Position numbers and translations under genes: made by a program. Below are positions 17,809-26,789 of a stretch of DNA of 64,000 nucleotides, one piece after another (positions within the stretch are counted from its first letter, which is position 1; every line of letters begins with the position of its first letter). The stretch comes from PALSA-612 sp963742925 (GTDB taxonomy: Bacteria > Actinomycetota > Thermoleophilia > Gaiellales > Gaiellaceae): positions 248,001 to 312,000 of the forward strand of contig CAVUNV010000008.1 in the NCBI GenBank assembly GCA_963742925.1, in the 5' to 3' direction. The notes below the pieces were generated by a model that was not told where the DNA came from, searched no databases, and saw only the letters and a list, made by a program, of their open reading frames with translations.

Positions 17809-19169
17809 ACCTCGCGCTCTCGCTGCTCGCCGCGGCCGAGCGCCGACCGGACGCCGAGGCCCTCCCCGGCATCACGTATGGCGAGCTCCGAGAGCGCGCA
17901 GCGCGGATCGCCGGCGGGCTCGGGCTCGAGCGCGGCGAGCGGCTCGCCACCGTGCTCGACAACCGCGTCGAGACGGCACTCCTCTACTGGGCGGCGCAGT
18001 GGTGCGGCGCGGTCTTCGTCCCGCTCTCGTGGCGGGCCTCGCAGGCCGACCTCGACTACTGCATCGAGGACTGCGGGGCGCGGATCGTCATCCGCGAGGA
18101 CTCGCCGCTTCCGGACGGGCCCGAGCATCCGGGTGCGCTCGACGTCGACGAGCGCGAGCCGAGCCTGATGCTCTACACGTCCGGCACGACCGGACGGCCG
18201 AAGGGCGTTCCCCGGTCGCACCGGGCCGACCGCACCGGCGGCTCGATGCAGGCGCTCCAGCACGGGTACCGCTTCGGGGACCGGACGCTCGGAGTGATGC
18301 CGCTCTACCACACGATGGGCATCCATTCGCTGATCACCATGCACCTGATCGGCGGCTGCTTCGTGTCGCAGCCGCGCTGGGATGCAGAGGAGGCGCTGCG
18401 TCTGATCCAGGACGAGCGGATCACCTCGCTCTTCCTCGCCCCCACCCTCTTCTACGACCTCGTCCACCACCCGCGCCTGCCCGAGTACGACCTCTCCTCG
18501 GTCGAGCTGCTCGGCTACGCCGGGGCGGCGATGACCAGCGCCCTGGTCGAGCGCTGTGTCGAGGTCTTCCGTCCACGCATGTTCGTCAACCACTACGGCT
18601 CGACCGAGATCTACGCCTTCAGCTACCAGCGCGACCAGGCGGCCAAGCCGGGCTGTGCCGGACGACCGGCGGTGGGCGTGCGCCTGCGCCTCACCGGGGA
18701 CGGCGAGATCCTCTGCCACATGAGCTCGACCGAGGCATTCACCGGGTACTGGAACCGACCCGACGCCGACGACAAGGCGATCCGCGACAGCTGGTACCAC
18801 ACGGGCGACGTCGGCCGGCTGGACGAGGACGGCGATCTCTGGATCCTCGGCCGCGTCGACGACATGATCATCTCCGGCGGCGAGAACATCCATCCGCTCG
18901 AGGTCGAGGACGTGCTCGCCCGCCACCCGAAGGTCGCGGAGGTCGCGGTCGTGGCGGCGCCCGACGACCGGCTCGGCCAGCGCGTCGTCGCCATCGTCGT
19001 CGCCGACGGCGAGCTCACCGCCGAGGAGCTCGACGCCTTCTGTCTCTCCTCGGAAGCCCTCGCACGCTTCAAGCGGCCGCGCGAGTACCGCTTCGTCGAG
19101 TCGCTTCCGAAGAGCCCCTCTGGGAAGATCCTGCGACGGCTGCTACGAGAGGAGACACCGGCGAGATGA
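17805..19169 (+). CDS. AMP-forming acyl/aryl-CoA ligase
   Basis: A 454-residue adenylate-forming enzyme. Core motifs are LYTSGTTGRPKGV (P-loop), NHYGSTEIYAF, WYHTGDVGRLDEDGDLWILG and the C-terminal catalytic Lys in KSPSGKILRRLL. The N-terminal domain is trimmed compared with the usual 500 or more residues. It activates a carboxylic acid to a CoA thioester with ATP. Being last but one in the molybdenum hydroxylase operon and followed by an enoyl-CoA hydratase, it fits a CoA-dependent breakdown path in which the hydroxylase may act on an aromatic or heterocyclic acid. The exact acid is unknown. Confidence 0.9.
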   Translation: MNLALSLLAAAERRPDAEALPGITYGELRERAARIAGGLGLERGERLATVLDNRVETALLYWAAQWCGAVFVPLSWRASQADLDYCIEDCGARIVIREDSPLPDGPEHPGALDVDEREPSLMLYTSGTTGRPKGVPRSHRADRTGGSMQALQHGYRFGDRTLGVMPLYHTMGIHSLITMHLIGGCFVSQPRWDAEEALRLIQDERITSLFLAPTLFYDLVHHPRLPEYDLSSVELLGYAGAAMTSALVERCVEVFRPRMFVNHYGSTEIYAFSYQRDQAAKPGCAGRPAVGVRLRLTGDGEILCHMSSTEAFTGYWNRPDADDKAIRDSWYHTGDVGRLDEDGDLWILGRVDDMIISGGENIHPLEVEDVLARHPKVAEVAVVAAPDDRLGQRVVAIVVADGELTAEELDAFCLSSEALARFKRPREYRFVESLPKSPSGKILRRLLREETPAR

Positions 19170-19943
19170 CGGACTACGACGGGTTCAGGGTCGACCGGGA
19201 CGCCGAGCGCGGCGTCGCGACGGTCACGCTCGACGTGCCCGGGAAGCTCAACCGCGTCACGCTCGCCGCTCGGAGCCAGCTCGCCGCGACCTTCGGTGAG
19301 CTCGGCGGCGACGACGCCGTGCGTGCGGTGGTGCTGACCGGGGCCGGCGGGACGTTCACGGCCGGCGGCGACATCGCCTCGTTCCTCACCGCCCCGGTCG
19401 ACGAGATGTCCAGCCTCGCCTTCAACGTGGCGGCCCCCGAGCGCTGCCCGAAGCCGGTCATCGCGCGGATCGAGGGCTACTGCCTCGGCGTCGGGTTCGA
19501 GCTGTCTCTGGCCTGCGACTTCCGCATCTGCTCCGACGACGCGCAGCTCGGCCTGCCGGAGATCGGGCTCGGGATGATCCCGGGCTCGGGCGGGACGCAG
19601 CGCCTCGCGAGGCTGATCGGCCTCGGCCGCGCCAAGGACGTGATCATGCGGCGAAAGCGGATTACGGCGGAGGACGCGCTCGCGTGGGGGCTCGTGTCGG
19701 AGGTCGTGCCTGCGGCCGAGCTCGACGACGCCGTCGGACGCATGGTCGCCGAGCTGAGCGCGCTCTCGCCGGTCGCCCTGGCCATGGCCAAGCGGGTCCT
19801 CAACCAGGTGTACGACAGCCCGCTCCACGTCGGCCTCGAGCTCGAAGGCCTGGCCTACGGCGTGCTCAAGTCGACCGAGCGACTTCCGCGAGGGCATCGA
19901 GGCCTTCGTCGAGAAGCGCAAGCCGAGCTTCGAGGGCCGCTAA
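19166..19943 (+). CDS. Enoyl-CoA hydratase/isomerase family protein (frameshifted near the end)
   Basis: A crotonase-fold protein of about 258 residues after repair. TVTLDVPGKLNRVT, the oxyanion-hole turns AGGTFTAGGDIAS and RIEGYCLGVGFELSLACD, and LGLPEIGLGMIPGSGGTQR are typical; the Glu in LPEIGLG is the usual acid/base position. One extra base near 19880 turns the tail ST-SDFREGIEAFVEKRKPSF into an unrelated frame; the repaired frame ends at TAA 19941. The ATG overlaps the ligase stop. It would hydrate or isomerise the CoA ester made by the ligase. Confidence 0.88.
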
Positions 19944-19966
19944 CTCGTCCTCACGGGCCTAGCCCA

Positions 19967-19992
19967 AGTGACTGTCCCATGGGACAGTCACT
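19967..19992. terminator. Perfect 26-bp palindrome between convergent genes
   Basis: Half-site AGTGACTGTCCCA is followed at once by its exact reverse complement. It sits 24-26 bp from the ends of the convergent hydratase and amidase genes, so a two-way transcription end is likely. The GGGACAGTC core recurs at 36056 and, as CCCTGTCCC, near 50187, which hints at a small repeat family. Confidence 0.55.
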
Positions 19993-20016
19993 GTGACACG
20001 GCCAGAAAGGACGAGG

Positions 20017-21129
20017 CTAGCCGCGTTCCCAGGCGAGGCCGGCGGCGAGCACCGTCTCGTCGTGGGGGGCGATCAGCTGCAGGTTTCCGATCGCGAGGCC
20101 GGCCCAGCCGATCAGGTTCACCCAGCGCAGGAACTCGGAGAAGCGCAGCCGCACCTCGAGCTCGTCGGCGTCCTCGGCGGGCAGTTCGCTCGTGTAGCAG
20201 GGCGCGACGTAGAGGTCGACCTCGGGCTCGTAGCGCCGCCACTCCTCGAGCGCCCGGTACGCCTCGGCGACCTCGTCCGCCGTCGTCCGCAGCGCGATCT
20301 CGAGCTTCGTCCGACACACGTCGGAGTACTCGTCGGCGCGAGCCGGGAACGTCGCCCGGTGCGAGTGGAGCGCCTCGTGGTTGAACAGCGGCCAGGTGTT
20401 CGCGGACGGCTCCGGCACCCGGGCCTCGACGACGCGCGCGCCCAGGCGCGCGAGGTCGGCCGCCCAGCCCTCGGCCAGGTCGCTCGCCTCGGTCTCCCGC
20501 CCGTCGCCGACCATCGGCGGCTTCCGCAGCAACCCGACCGTCACGCCCTCGAGCCGCGGCTCGGGCACCGGCTTGCCGGTCAGGAGCGACCAGACGAGCG
20601 CCACGTCCTCGACGCTCCGCGCCATCGGCCCGAGCGTGTCGAGGGTCGGGCAGAGCGGGAAGACGCCCTCCATGTCGATCGATCCCCAGCGCGGCTTCAG
20701 CCCGACGGTCTCGCAGCACGCCGAGGGCAGCCTGATCGAGCAGCCGGTGTCGGTGCCGAGCGCGAGGTCGCACATGTCCGCGGCCAGCGCGGCCGCGTTG
20801 CCCGAGCTGGAGCCGCCCGTCGTCCTGCCCGGCGCGGCCGGGTTGTGCACCGTCCCGTAGAACGGGTTCTGACCCATCACCGCCCACGCGAACTCGGGGA
20901 GGTTCGCCTTGCCGACGAGCACCGCGCCGGCATCGAGCAGCCGCTGCACCGCAGGCGCAGTCCGATCGGGCACGTGGTCGGCGTAGATCTGCGAGCCGTA
21001 TGTCGTCCGGATCCCGGCCGTGTCGATCAGGTCCTTGACGAGCAGCCGCCGGCCGGCCAGCGGCCCGGGCCGCGGGTCGGGATCGGGCTCGACGCGCGTG
21101 ATCAGCGCGTTGTAGGGATCCAGGCTCAC
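20017..21129 (-). CDS. Amidase-signature family protein
   Basis: A 370-residue amidase-signature hydrolase. The catalytic Lys is in RLLVKDLIDTAG, the loop is TTGGSSSGNAAALAA, and the Ser nucleophile is in TDTGCSIRLPSA. The usual Gly-Gly-Ser before the nucleophile is Gly-Cys-Ser here. It is about 80-100 residues shorter than common amidases, with a compressed C-terminal half. It would hydrolyse a C-N bond in the cytoplasm. The GTG start overlaps the RidA stop (GTGA). It is the last gene of the minus-strand operon that begins with NIPSNAP or the ThDP enzyme. Confidence 0.85.
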   Translation of the reverse strand: MSLDPYNALITRVEPDPDPRPGPLAGRRLLVKDLIDTAGIRTTYGSQIYADHVPDRTAPAVQRLLDAGAVLVGKANLPEFAWAVMGQNPFYGTVHNPAAPGRTTGGSSSGNAAALAADMCDLALGTDTGCSIRLPSACCETVGLKPRWGSIDMEGVFPLCPTLDTLGPMARSVEDVALVWSLLTGKPVPEPRLEGVTVGLLRKPPMVGDGRETEASDLAEGWAADLARLGARVVEARVPEPSANTWPLFNHEALHSHRATFPARADEYSDVCRTKLEIALRTTADEVAEAYRALEEWRRYEPEVDLYVAPCYTSELPAEDADELEVRLRFSEFLRWVNLIGWAGLAIGNLQLIAPHDETVLAAGLAWERG

Positions 21130-21518
21130 GACGGCACCACCGCGACCGCCTCGACCTCGAGCAGGAACTCCGGGAGGACGAGCTTGCTCACCTCGACCAG
21201 CGTGCTGGCCGGCCGTGCCTCTCCGAAGAACTCCTGCCGGACCGGGTTGATCCGCGCCCGGTCATCGATGTCGACGAGGTAGAGCGTCACCTTGACGACG
21301 TCGGCAGGCGAGGCTCCGGCGGCGTCCAGCACGTGCGCGATGTTCGCGAACACCTGCCGCGCCTGTGCGACGACGTCCCCCTCGCCCACCACGCTGCCGT
21401 GCTCGTCGATCGACACGCAGCCCGAGATGAACAGGAGATCGCCGGCCCGCACGGCGTCCGTGTAATGCGAGAACGGCTCGGGCAGGCCTTCGACGCGGTA
21501 CTCCCGGCGGGCGGTCAC
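21126..21518 (-). CDS. RidA (YjgF/UK114) family protein
   Basis: A 130-residue trimer-forming RidA-type protein with FSHYTDAVRAGDLLFISGCV, a central QARQVFANIAHVLDAAGAS, VVKVTLYLVDI and RPASTLVEVSKLVLP. The Arg of that last motif is the residue that binds the imine or carboxylate in RidA. Such proteins hydrolyse reactive enamines/imines or act as deaminases in breakdown pathways. It lies just before the amidase and after an SRPBCC protein, all joined, which suggests one nitrogen-bearing substrate path. Confidence 0.88.
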   Translation of the reverse strand: MTARREYRVEGLPEPFSHYTDAVRAGDLLFISGCVSIDEHGSVVGEGDVVAQARQVFANIAHVLDAAGASPADVVKVTLYLVDIDDRARINPVRQEFFGEARPASTLVEVSKLVLPEFLLEVEAVAVVPS

Positions 21519-21520
21519 GG

Positions 21521-21964
21521 TTACCCGGCCAGGTGCGCCCGGAGGCCTTCGAGCCCGCCCTTGAACACCTCGGTGGCGAAGAACTCCTCCCAGTGCGCGA
21601 TCTTGTCGGGCTCGGTGTCGAACGTCGTCCACCACTCGACGAAGCTCTGATTCGTGTCCGTGAGGGGGACGACGTGGATCGTCGCGAGGTAGTTCTCGAC
21701 ACCCGCAAACGGGTGCTTCTGGAAGTCGTACGTGTAGAAGCGCTCCACGTCGGAGTGCGCGAGCAGCTTCTCCCGCAGGTTCTCGCCGTTCGCCAGCGTG
21801 AAGTTGCGTACGCCGCCGACCTGGTCGCCGGACTTGCCCTCCTCGATCTCGCTCGTCGGCACGAACGTCGCGTGCCAGGTTGCCAGCCCGTTGAAGTCCC
21901 GGACGACCGCCCACACCTCGTCCGCCGGCGCGTCGATGACCGTCGACCAGTACGCCTTCGCCAT
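21521..21964 (-). CDS. SRPBCC (START-like) family protein
   Basis: A 147-residue helix-grip protein: MAKAYWSTVIDAPADEVWAV opens the domain, then WHATFVPTSEIEEG and a C-terminal helix HWEEFFATEVFKGGLEGLR. The fold binds a hydrophobic small molecule in a deep pocket; several members are cyclases, lyases or ligand carriers. No catalytic residues can be named. A purine-rich GGAGGGAG lies just before the ATG. It lies 2 bp before the RidA gene in the direction of transcription. Confidence 0.8.
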   Translation of the reverse strand: MAKAYWSTVIDAPADEVWAVVRDFNGLATWHATFVPTSEIEEGKSGDQVGGVRNFTLANGENLREKLLAHSDVERFYTYDFQKHPFAGVENYLATIHVVPLTDTNQSFVEWWTTFDTEPDKIAHWEEFFATEVFKGGLEGLRAHLAG

Positions 21965-21992
21965 CTCTCCCTCCTTGTCGCGGGACGTAAGC

Positions 21993-23655
21993 CTATGCCC
22001 GTGACGCCGCGCGTATCTCGGAGATCGTCTGCCGCGGGTGGATCGCCTCGGGATCGACCCGCAGGTCGAGGACGGCCGGCTTGCCCGACGCGACCGCCCG
22101 CTCGAACGCAGCCTCGACGTCCGCGGTGCGCTCGACCGTCTCGGCGTGGCAGCCGAAGCTGCGTGCGAACTCGGCGAAGTCCGGGTTGACGAGGTCGGTG
22201 CCGACGACGCGGCCGGGGTAGAGACGCTCCTGGTGCATGCGGATCGTCCCGTACATGCCGTTGTCGACCACGAGCACGATCACGGCGAGCCCGTACTGGA
22301 CGGCCGTGGCCAGCTCGGACGCGCTCATCATGAAGTCGCCGTCGCCGGCGATGCAGACCGCGACCCGCTCCGGATCGAGCACCTTCGCGGTCAGCGCGGC
22401 CGGCAGCCCGTAGCCCATCGCGCCGGCCCGCGGCGCGAGCTGCGTCGGGTAGCGCGAGAACTCGTAGAAACGGTGCACCCAGACGGTGAAGTTCCCGGCG
22501 CCGACCGTGAGAACGGCATCGCCCGGCAGACGGGCCTGCAGGAAGGACATCACCTCGCCGAGATCGAGATCGCCGGGGAGCGGGTTGCGCGTGAGGCTCG
22601 CCAGGTAGTCCGCGCGGGCGGCCTCCGACCAGGCGGCCCAGCGGGAGGGGTCGACCGGCCCGATCCGCGTCAGCGCCGCGGCCAGCTGCGGCAGCGCCGC
22701 GACGATCGGGAGCTCGGGCTCGTAGACGCGGCCGAGCTCGTCGGGGTCGGGATGCGCGTGCACGAGCGTCTGATGCGGCCGCGGCGCCTCGAGCAGCGTG
22801 TAGCCGCGCGTCGTCACCTCGCCGAGACGGCCACCGAGCGCCAGGATCAGGTCGGCGTCCTCGACGCGCCGCGCGAGCTTCGGGTCCATGCCCAGAGTCA
22901 GATGGCCGGCGTAGACGTCGGAGCGGTTGTCGACGTAGTCCTGACAGCGGAACGAGGCCGCGACGGGAATCCGGCTCGCCTCGCAGAACGCGAGCACGTC
23001 GACGGACGTCTGCGGCGTCCAGCCGCCCTCGCCGACGATCGCGAGCGGTCGCTCCGCCGCGCGCGAGCAGCTCGCACAGCCGCGCCAGGTCGTCGTCGCC
23101 CGGCGCCGGATGCGCGATGTGCGCCGGAGCCCCGTCGGGCGCGTCGGTCTCCTCGAACAGCACGTCCTCGGGGAGCGCGATCACGACCGGGCCCGGCCGT
23201 CCGCTCGTCGCGACGGCGAACGCACGTGCGAAGAGCTCGGGGAGCCGGTCGGCCGACTCCGCCTCGACGACCCACTTGGCCAGGCCGAGCCCGCCGAAGG
23301 CGTGCGGGTAGTCGAGCTCCTGAAACGCGTCCCGGCCGAGGAACGCGCGCGGCGCCTGGCCGACGAGCAGGATCATCGGCGTCGAGTCCTGCGAGGCGAC
23401 GTGGACGCCGACGCTCGCGTGCGTCGCGCCCGGCCCGCGGGTGACGAGGCAGACGCCGGGCCGGCCGGTGAGCTTGCCGTACGCCTCGGCCATGTTCGCC
23501 GCCGCCGCCTCGTGGCGGCACGAGATCAGCCGGATGTCCGCGTCGTGAAGCGCGTCGAGGATCGCGAGGTAGCTCTCCCCCGGCACGCAGAACGCGTGCT
23601 CGACGCCGTGCAGCTCCAGCTGGTCGACGAGGACCTGTCCGCCGGTGCGGGTCAC
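21993..23655 (-). CDS. Thiamin diphosphate-dependent acetolactate synthase-like enzyme (frameshifted)
   Basis: A ThDP enzyme of about 553 residues after repair. The N-terminal Pyr domain has GVEHAFCVPGESYLAILDAL and the cofactor Glu in SCRHEAAAANMAEAYG; the middle domain contains LALGGRLGEV; the PP domain has GDGDFMMSASELATAVQ and the Asn in VDNGMYG. One extra base near 23050 shifts the frame between the domains (LARGG- to ERPLAIVGEGGW). The family covers acetolactate synthase, benzoylformate decarboxylase and oxalyl-CoA or sulfoacetaldehyde enzymes. Nearby amidase and RidA genes suggest a catabolic decarboxylase or lyase, not branched-chain synthesis, since no small ilvN subunit is present. 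Confidence 0.85.
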
Positions 23656-23818
23656 CGGTGGCCAGTCCGGTGTCGGTTTCGTTCCTCTGGCGCGCGAGGT
23701 GCAAGCGAGGCAAGGACGCAGGGAGCGCTCATATCGGAAGATATGGGTGCGACTGAGGACGCCGCATCGCGCCGCAGATCGCGTGCCAGAGGACCCTAAG
23801 CGGCGCCGGGCGGGCCAC

Positions 23819-24304
23819 TTAAAGCGGCTGCTCGAGGTAGATCCGCGCCCGCTGGAGCTTCGGCTTCTCCTCGTCGGCGGGATCGACGTAGCGGATCGTC
23901 CGCTGCCCCTCGAGCTCGCCGGGCACGAGCATGACCCGCACGAACGCCGTCTCCTCGTCGGGCGACGCCTCCGCGAAGACGGGCTCCGGGCCGCTCTCGT
24001 ACCACCACTCGAGCGGCCCGTACTCGTGCGACTCCCCGCCCGAGTCGATGCGGATGCGGCCTTTCAGGAGAAAACGGATCCCCGGCCCGGGATGCGTGTG
24101 CCGGTAGGCGACACCGCCGGGCGGAAAGTCGACGCGATCGCAACGGATCAGCCAGTCGCCATCCGGGCGCTCGTCGATCTCCCAGACGATCGCGGAGCCG
24201 TCGACGCGGGCGGCGCCGACGTGCGCCTCGTCGCGCTCGAGGTCGTAGACGACTCGCGGACCGGCCTGTGTCTCGACCCCGTCCGGGCAGAGCGTGACCC
24301 TCAA
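23819..24304 (-). CDS. Cupin-fold protein
   Basis: A 161-residue protein starting at TTG in the TTGA overlap with the SDR stop. The metal motif lies in GVAYRHTHPGPGIRFLLKG, with His residues and a Gly-rich turn, and a second strand set WWYESGPEPVFAEAS. This is the usual single-domain cupin layout. The reaction is not predictable. It is the third gene of the NIPSNAP-SDR-cupin set and lies 163 bp before the ThDP enzyme, so it may be co-transcribed with that enzyme. Confidence 0.75.
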   Translation of the reverse strand: MRVTLCPDGVETQAGPRVVYDLERDEAHVGAARVDGSAIVWEIDERPDGDWLIRCDRVDFPPGGVAYRHTHPGPGIRFLLKGRIRIDSGGESHEYGPLEWWYESGPEPVFAEASPDEETAFVRVMLVPGELEGQRTIRYVDPADEEKPKLQRARIYLEQPL

Positions 24305-25024
24305 TGGAAGTACTGCCCGCCGTCGATCACCATCGTCTGGCCGGTGACGAAGTCGGCGCCGGGGCCGCACAGGAACACCACCGCCCCGACGACGTCCTCG
24401 GGCACCTGGTCGCGCTGCAGCGTCCGTGCCGAGACGGACGCGTCGCGCAGCTTCTCCACCACCTCCGGATTGGCCATGACCCCGTCGGACATGGTGAAAC
24501 CGGGCGCGACGCAGTTGACGTAGATCGCAGTCCTTGCCGAGCTCCTTCGCCAGCGCGCGCGTGAAGGCGACGATGGCGCCCTTGCTCGTCACGTAGTGGA
24601 GCAGGAACGGCACGCCGCGAAACGGCGTCCCCGAGGAGATGTTGACGATCTTGCCGCCGCCCCGTTCGCGCATCACCGGCACGACGGCGCGGCAGGTCAG
24701 GAACATCGAGGCGACGTTGACGTCCATCACCTGCCGCCATTCGTCCGGCGGGATCTCGGTGAACGGGCGCATCGCCAGCGACGCGTAGAGGCCGGCGTTG
24801 TTGACGAGGATGTCGACACCGCCGTGGCGGTCGACCGTCTCGCGGACCATCGCGTCGACGTCGGCCTCGCTCGACACGTCCGCCCGGATGCCTCCCTCCG
24901 GCGGGTTCAGGTCCGCGATCACCACCGTCGCACCCTCACGCCCGAGCCCGTCGGCGATCGCGCGGCCGATTCCCTGCGCGCCGCCGGTGACGAGGGCGAT
25001 CTTGCCCTCCAGCGAGCCGCTCAT
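24301..25024 (-). CDS. Short-chain dehydrogenase/reductase (frameshifted)
   Basis: A classical SDR of about 240 residues after repair. Cofactor motif is VTGGAQGIGRAIA, then DILVNNAGLY, catalytic Ser in IVNISSGTPF and YVTSKGA. The C-terminal part GADFVTGQTMVIDGG is in another frame; one extra base near 24525 separates it (repaired IYVNCVAPGFTMSDGV). It oxidises or reduces a hydroxyl/keto group with NAD(P). It starts one base inside the stop of the NIPSNAP gene and ends in the cupin start, so all three are coupled. Confidence 0.88.
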
Positions 25025-25338
25025 CAGCGGATCGGCGAGAACGAGGTCGGCACCATGATCCGGTTCCACTGCGTGTGGAGGAGCGGCTGCAGCCGGGCGA
25101 GGAACGACTTCCAGCGCTCGTCGGCCTGAAGCTCGGCGCGGCGGCGCTCGCGCTCGCCGTAGCTCTCGTATCCCCACAGGCTGACGACGGACGAGAGCTC
25201 GCCGACGTCGACCGTGAACCAGCCGAGCAGGTTGCCGAGGTGCTCCTGCTGGAGGGCGATTCCTTCCTGGTCGTACAGCTTCACGACCTCGGGCAGCTTG
25301 CCCGTGATCACGTGGTAGGTGCGCTCCTCGACGATCAC
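25024..25338 (-). CDS. NIPSNAP family protein
   Basis: A 104-residue dimeric alpha/beta-barrel protein: VEERTYHVITGKLPEVVKLY, GNLLGWFTVDVGELSSVVSLW and a tail WNRIMVPTSFSPIR. The pattern (short ferredoxin-like repeat with the W-Y residues) is typical of NIPSNAP/ABM proteins, often found in breakdown operons. No catalytic residues are certain. It starts with GTG and is the first gene of this operon, divergent from the methyltransferase at 25374 with only about 35 bp between them. Confidence 0.8.
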   Translation of the reverse strand: MIVEERTYHVITGKLPEVVKLYDQEGIALQQEHLGNLLGWFTVDVGELSSVVSLWGYESYGERERRRAELQADERWKSFLARLQPLLHTQWNRIMVPTSFSPIR

Positions 25339-25360
25339 TCGACCGATTCTATGAATGCGC

Positions 25361-25366
25361 CATACT
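25361..25366 (+). promoter_or_regulatory. -10-like box CATACT of a likely leaderless promoter
   Basis: CATACT ends 7 nt before the GTG of the methyltransferase, with no ribosome site between them. The intergenic space to the divergent NIPSNAP gene is too short for a usual leader. Confidence 0.4.
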
Positions 25367-25373
25367 GCCGTGC

Positions 25374-26000
25374 GTGGGCCTCGGCGATCATCTCGCGCCC
25401 GTCCTCAGCGACACGCTCGGCGGGCAGTTCGAGAAGAAGCCCTGGACGATCGAGCACCGGCGGAAGCTGCTCGCGCCCGCCGAGGGCCGCGTGCTCGAGA
25501 TCGGCGCCGGCACCGGATTCAACCTCCCGCACTATCCGGAGGGGGTCACCGAGCTGGTCGTCACGGACCGGCTCGACGGCATGCTCAGGCGTGCGCAGAA
25601 GCGGGCGGCGAAGGCCGGTCGGAAGATCGAGGCGGAGCGGGTCACGGGCGAGTCGCTCCCCTACGAGGACGACTCGTTCGACACGGTCGTCGCCTCGCTC
25701 GTCCTCTGCTCCGTCGACGACCAGGACCGGGTGCTGGCCGAGATCGGTCGTGTGCTGAAGCCCGGCGGCAAGTACCTGTTCATGGAGCACGTACGGTCCG
25801 AGGACCCGGCGCTCGCACGCCGGCAGGATCGCTACGAGGGCCTGTGGAAGGCCGTGTGCTTCGGCTGCCACCCGAACCGCGACACCTTGCCGCTCATCCA
25901 GGCGGCGTTCGAGGTCGAGGAGGTCGAGCGCGGCGACTTGCCGGCCGGCGCACCGAAGATCGTCAGGCCGTTCGTGCTCGGCCGCGCCGTCGCCTCCTAG
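25374..26000 (+). CDS. Class I SAM-dependent methyltransferase
   Basis: A 208-residue methyltransferase of the UbiE/Methyltransf_11 type. Motif I is RVLEIGAGTGFNLPHYP, motif II region VTDRLDGMLRRAQKRA, then GESLPYEDDSFDTVVASLVL and LKPGGKYLFMEHV. It moves a methyl group from SAM to a small molecule or lipid. It is cytoplasmic with no membrane segment. The gene starts from a likely leaderless promoter and is followed by the acetyltransferase, which has its own -10 box. Confidence 0.88.
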   Translation: MGLGDHLAPVLSDTLGGQFEKKPWTIEHRRKLLAPAEGRVLEIGAGTGFNLPHYPEGVTELVVTDRLDGMLRRAQKRAAKAGRKIEAERVTGESLPYEDDSFDTVVASLVLCSVDDQDRVLAEIGRVLKPGGKYLFMEHVRSEDPALARRQDRYEGLWKAVCFGCHPNRDTLPLIQAAFEVEEVERGDLPAGAPKIVRPFVLGRAVAS

Positions 26001-26014
26001 AGACCGGCCACCAC

Positions 26015-26020
26015 GATAAT
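26015..26020 (+). promoter_or_regulatory. -10 box GATAAT of a likely leaderless promoter
   Basis: GATAAT ends 7 nt before the GTG at 26028. The same layout, GATAAT about 6 nt before GTG, occurs at 36116. Confidence 0.5.
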
Positions 26021-26027
26021 CGGCGGG

Positions 26028-26789
26028 GTGCAGCAGGCCGAGCGGATCCAGCGTTACCTGCGCGAGACCGCCCGCGGCTTCTACGACGCCGTGCCGGTGC
26101 CTCCGTTCACGGCCTTCTTCAACCCGAGAGATCCGCTCCGCTACCTGAACTACGCGATTCCCGACCGGCCGGCGAGCGGCGACCTGCACGAGCCGCTCAC
26201 GCAGTTGCGCGCAGTGTTCCGGGAGCGGGAGCGGCTGCCCCGGCTCGAGTACGTCGAGGGATTCGCGCCCGAGCTCGCCGCCGCGCTCGAGGCGGCCGGG
26301 TTCGAGCTCGAGCTCCGGGCGCCGCTGATGACCTGCCCCGAGGCCGCGCTCACGGAGCCGGCCGCCGTCCCCGGTCTCGAGATCGTGCCGGCGACCAGCG
26401 ACGTCCGCGGCTATCTCACCGTCGGACGACGGGCGTTCGGGTCGGGAGAAGAGCCGGAGGCGCCGGACGAGGAGGTGGACGCATGGCGTGCCCGACGTAG
26501 CGGCGAGGGCGTGTCGCTGCTCGGCCTGCTCGACGGCGAACCGATCGCCGTCTCGGCCGCGACCCCGCCGCTCGACGGCCTCTCCGAGGTCGCGGGCATC
26601 GGCGTCCTCGAGCACGCCCGCAACCTCGGCATCGGCGCCGCAATGACCGCGGCCGCCGCCCGCAAGGCCGTCGCGGGCGGAGCCGAGCTCGCCTTCCTGT
26701 CCCCCGGCTCGGAGAGCGCGCAATCCGTCTACGAGCGAGTCGGCTTCCGCCCCGCCGAGACGTCGCTCTACTACGCGGACCCGGAGTGA
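26028..26789 (+). CDS. GNAT-family N-acetyltransferase
   Basis: A 253-residue protein with an N-terminal helical part (QQAERIQRYLRETARGFYDA) and a C-terminal GNAT domain: VSLLGLLDGEPIAVSAA, EVAGIGVLEHARNLGIGAAM (acetyl-CoA motif with a variant R/Q-x-x-G-x-G/A) and ESAQSVYERVGFRPAE. It acetylates an amine with acetyl-CoA; the substrate is not predictable. Its stop codon is followed directly by the ECF42-type promoter of the YCII gene. Confidence 0.85.
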   Translation: MQQAERIQRYLRETARGFYDAVPVPPFTAFFNPRDPLRYLNYAIPDRPASGDLHEPLTQLRAVFRERERLPRLEYVEGFAPELAAALEAAGFELELRAPLMTCPEAALTEPAAVPGLEIVPATSDVRGYLTVGRRAFGSGEEPEAPDEEVDAWRARRSGEGVSLLGLLDGEPIAVSAATPPLDGLSEVAGIGVLEHARNLGIGAAMTAAAARKAVAGGAELAFLSPGSESAQSVYERVGFRPAETSLYYADPE

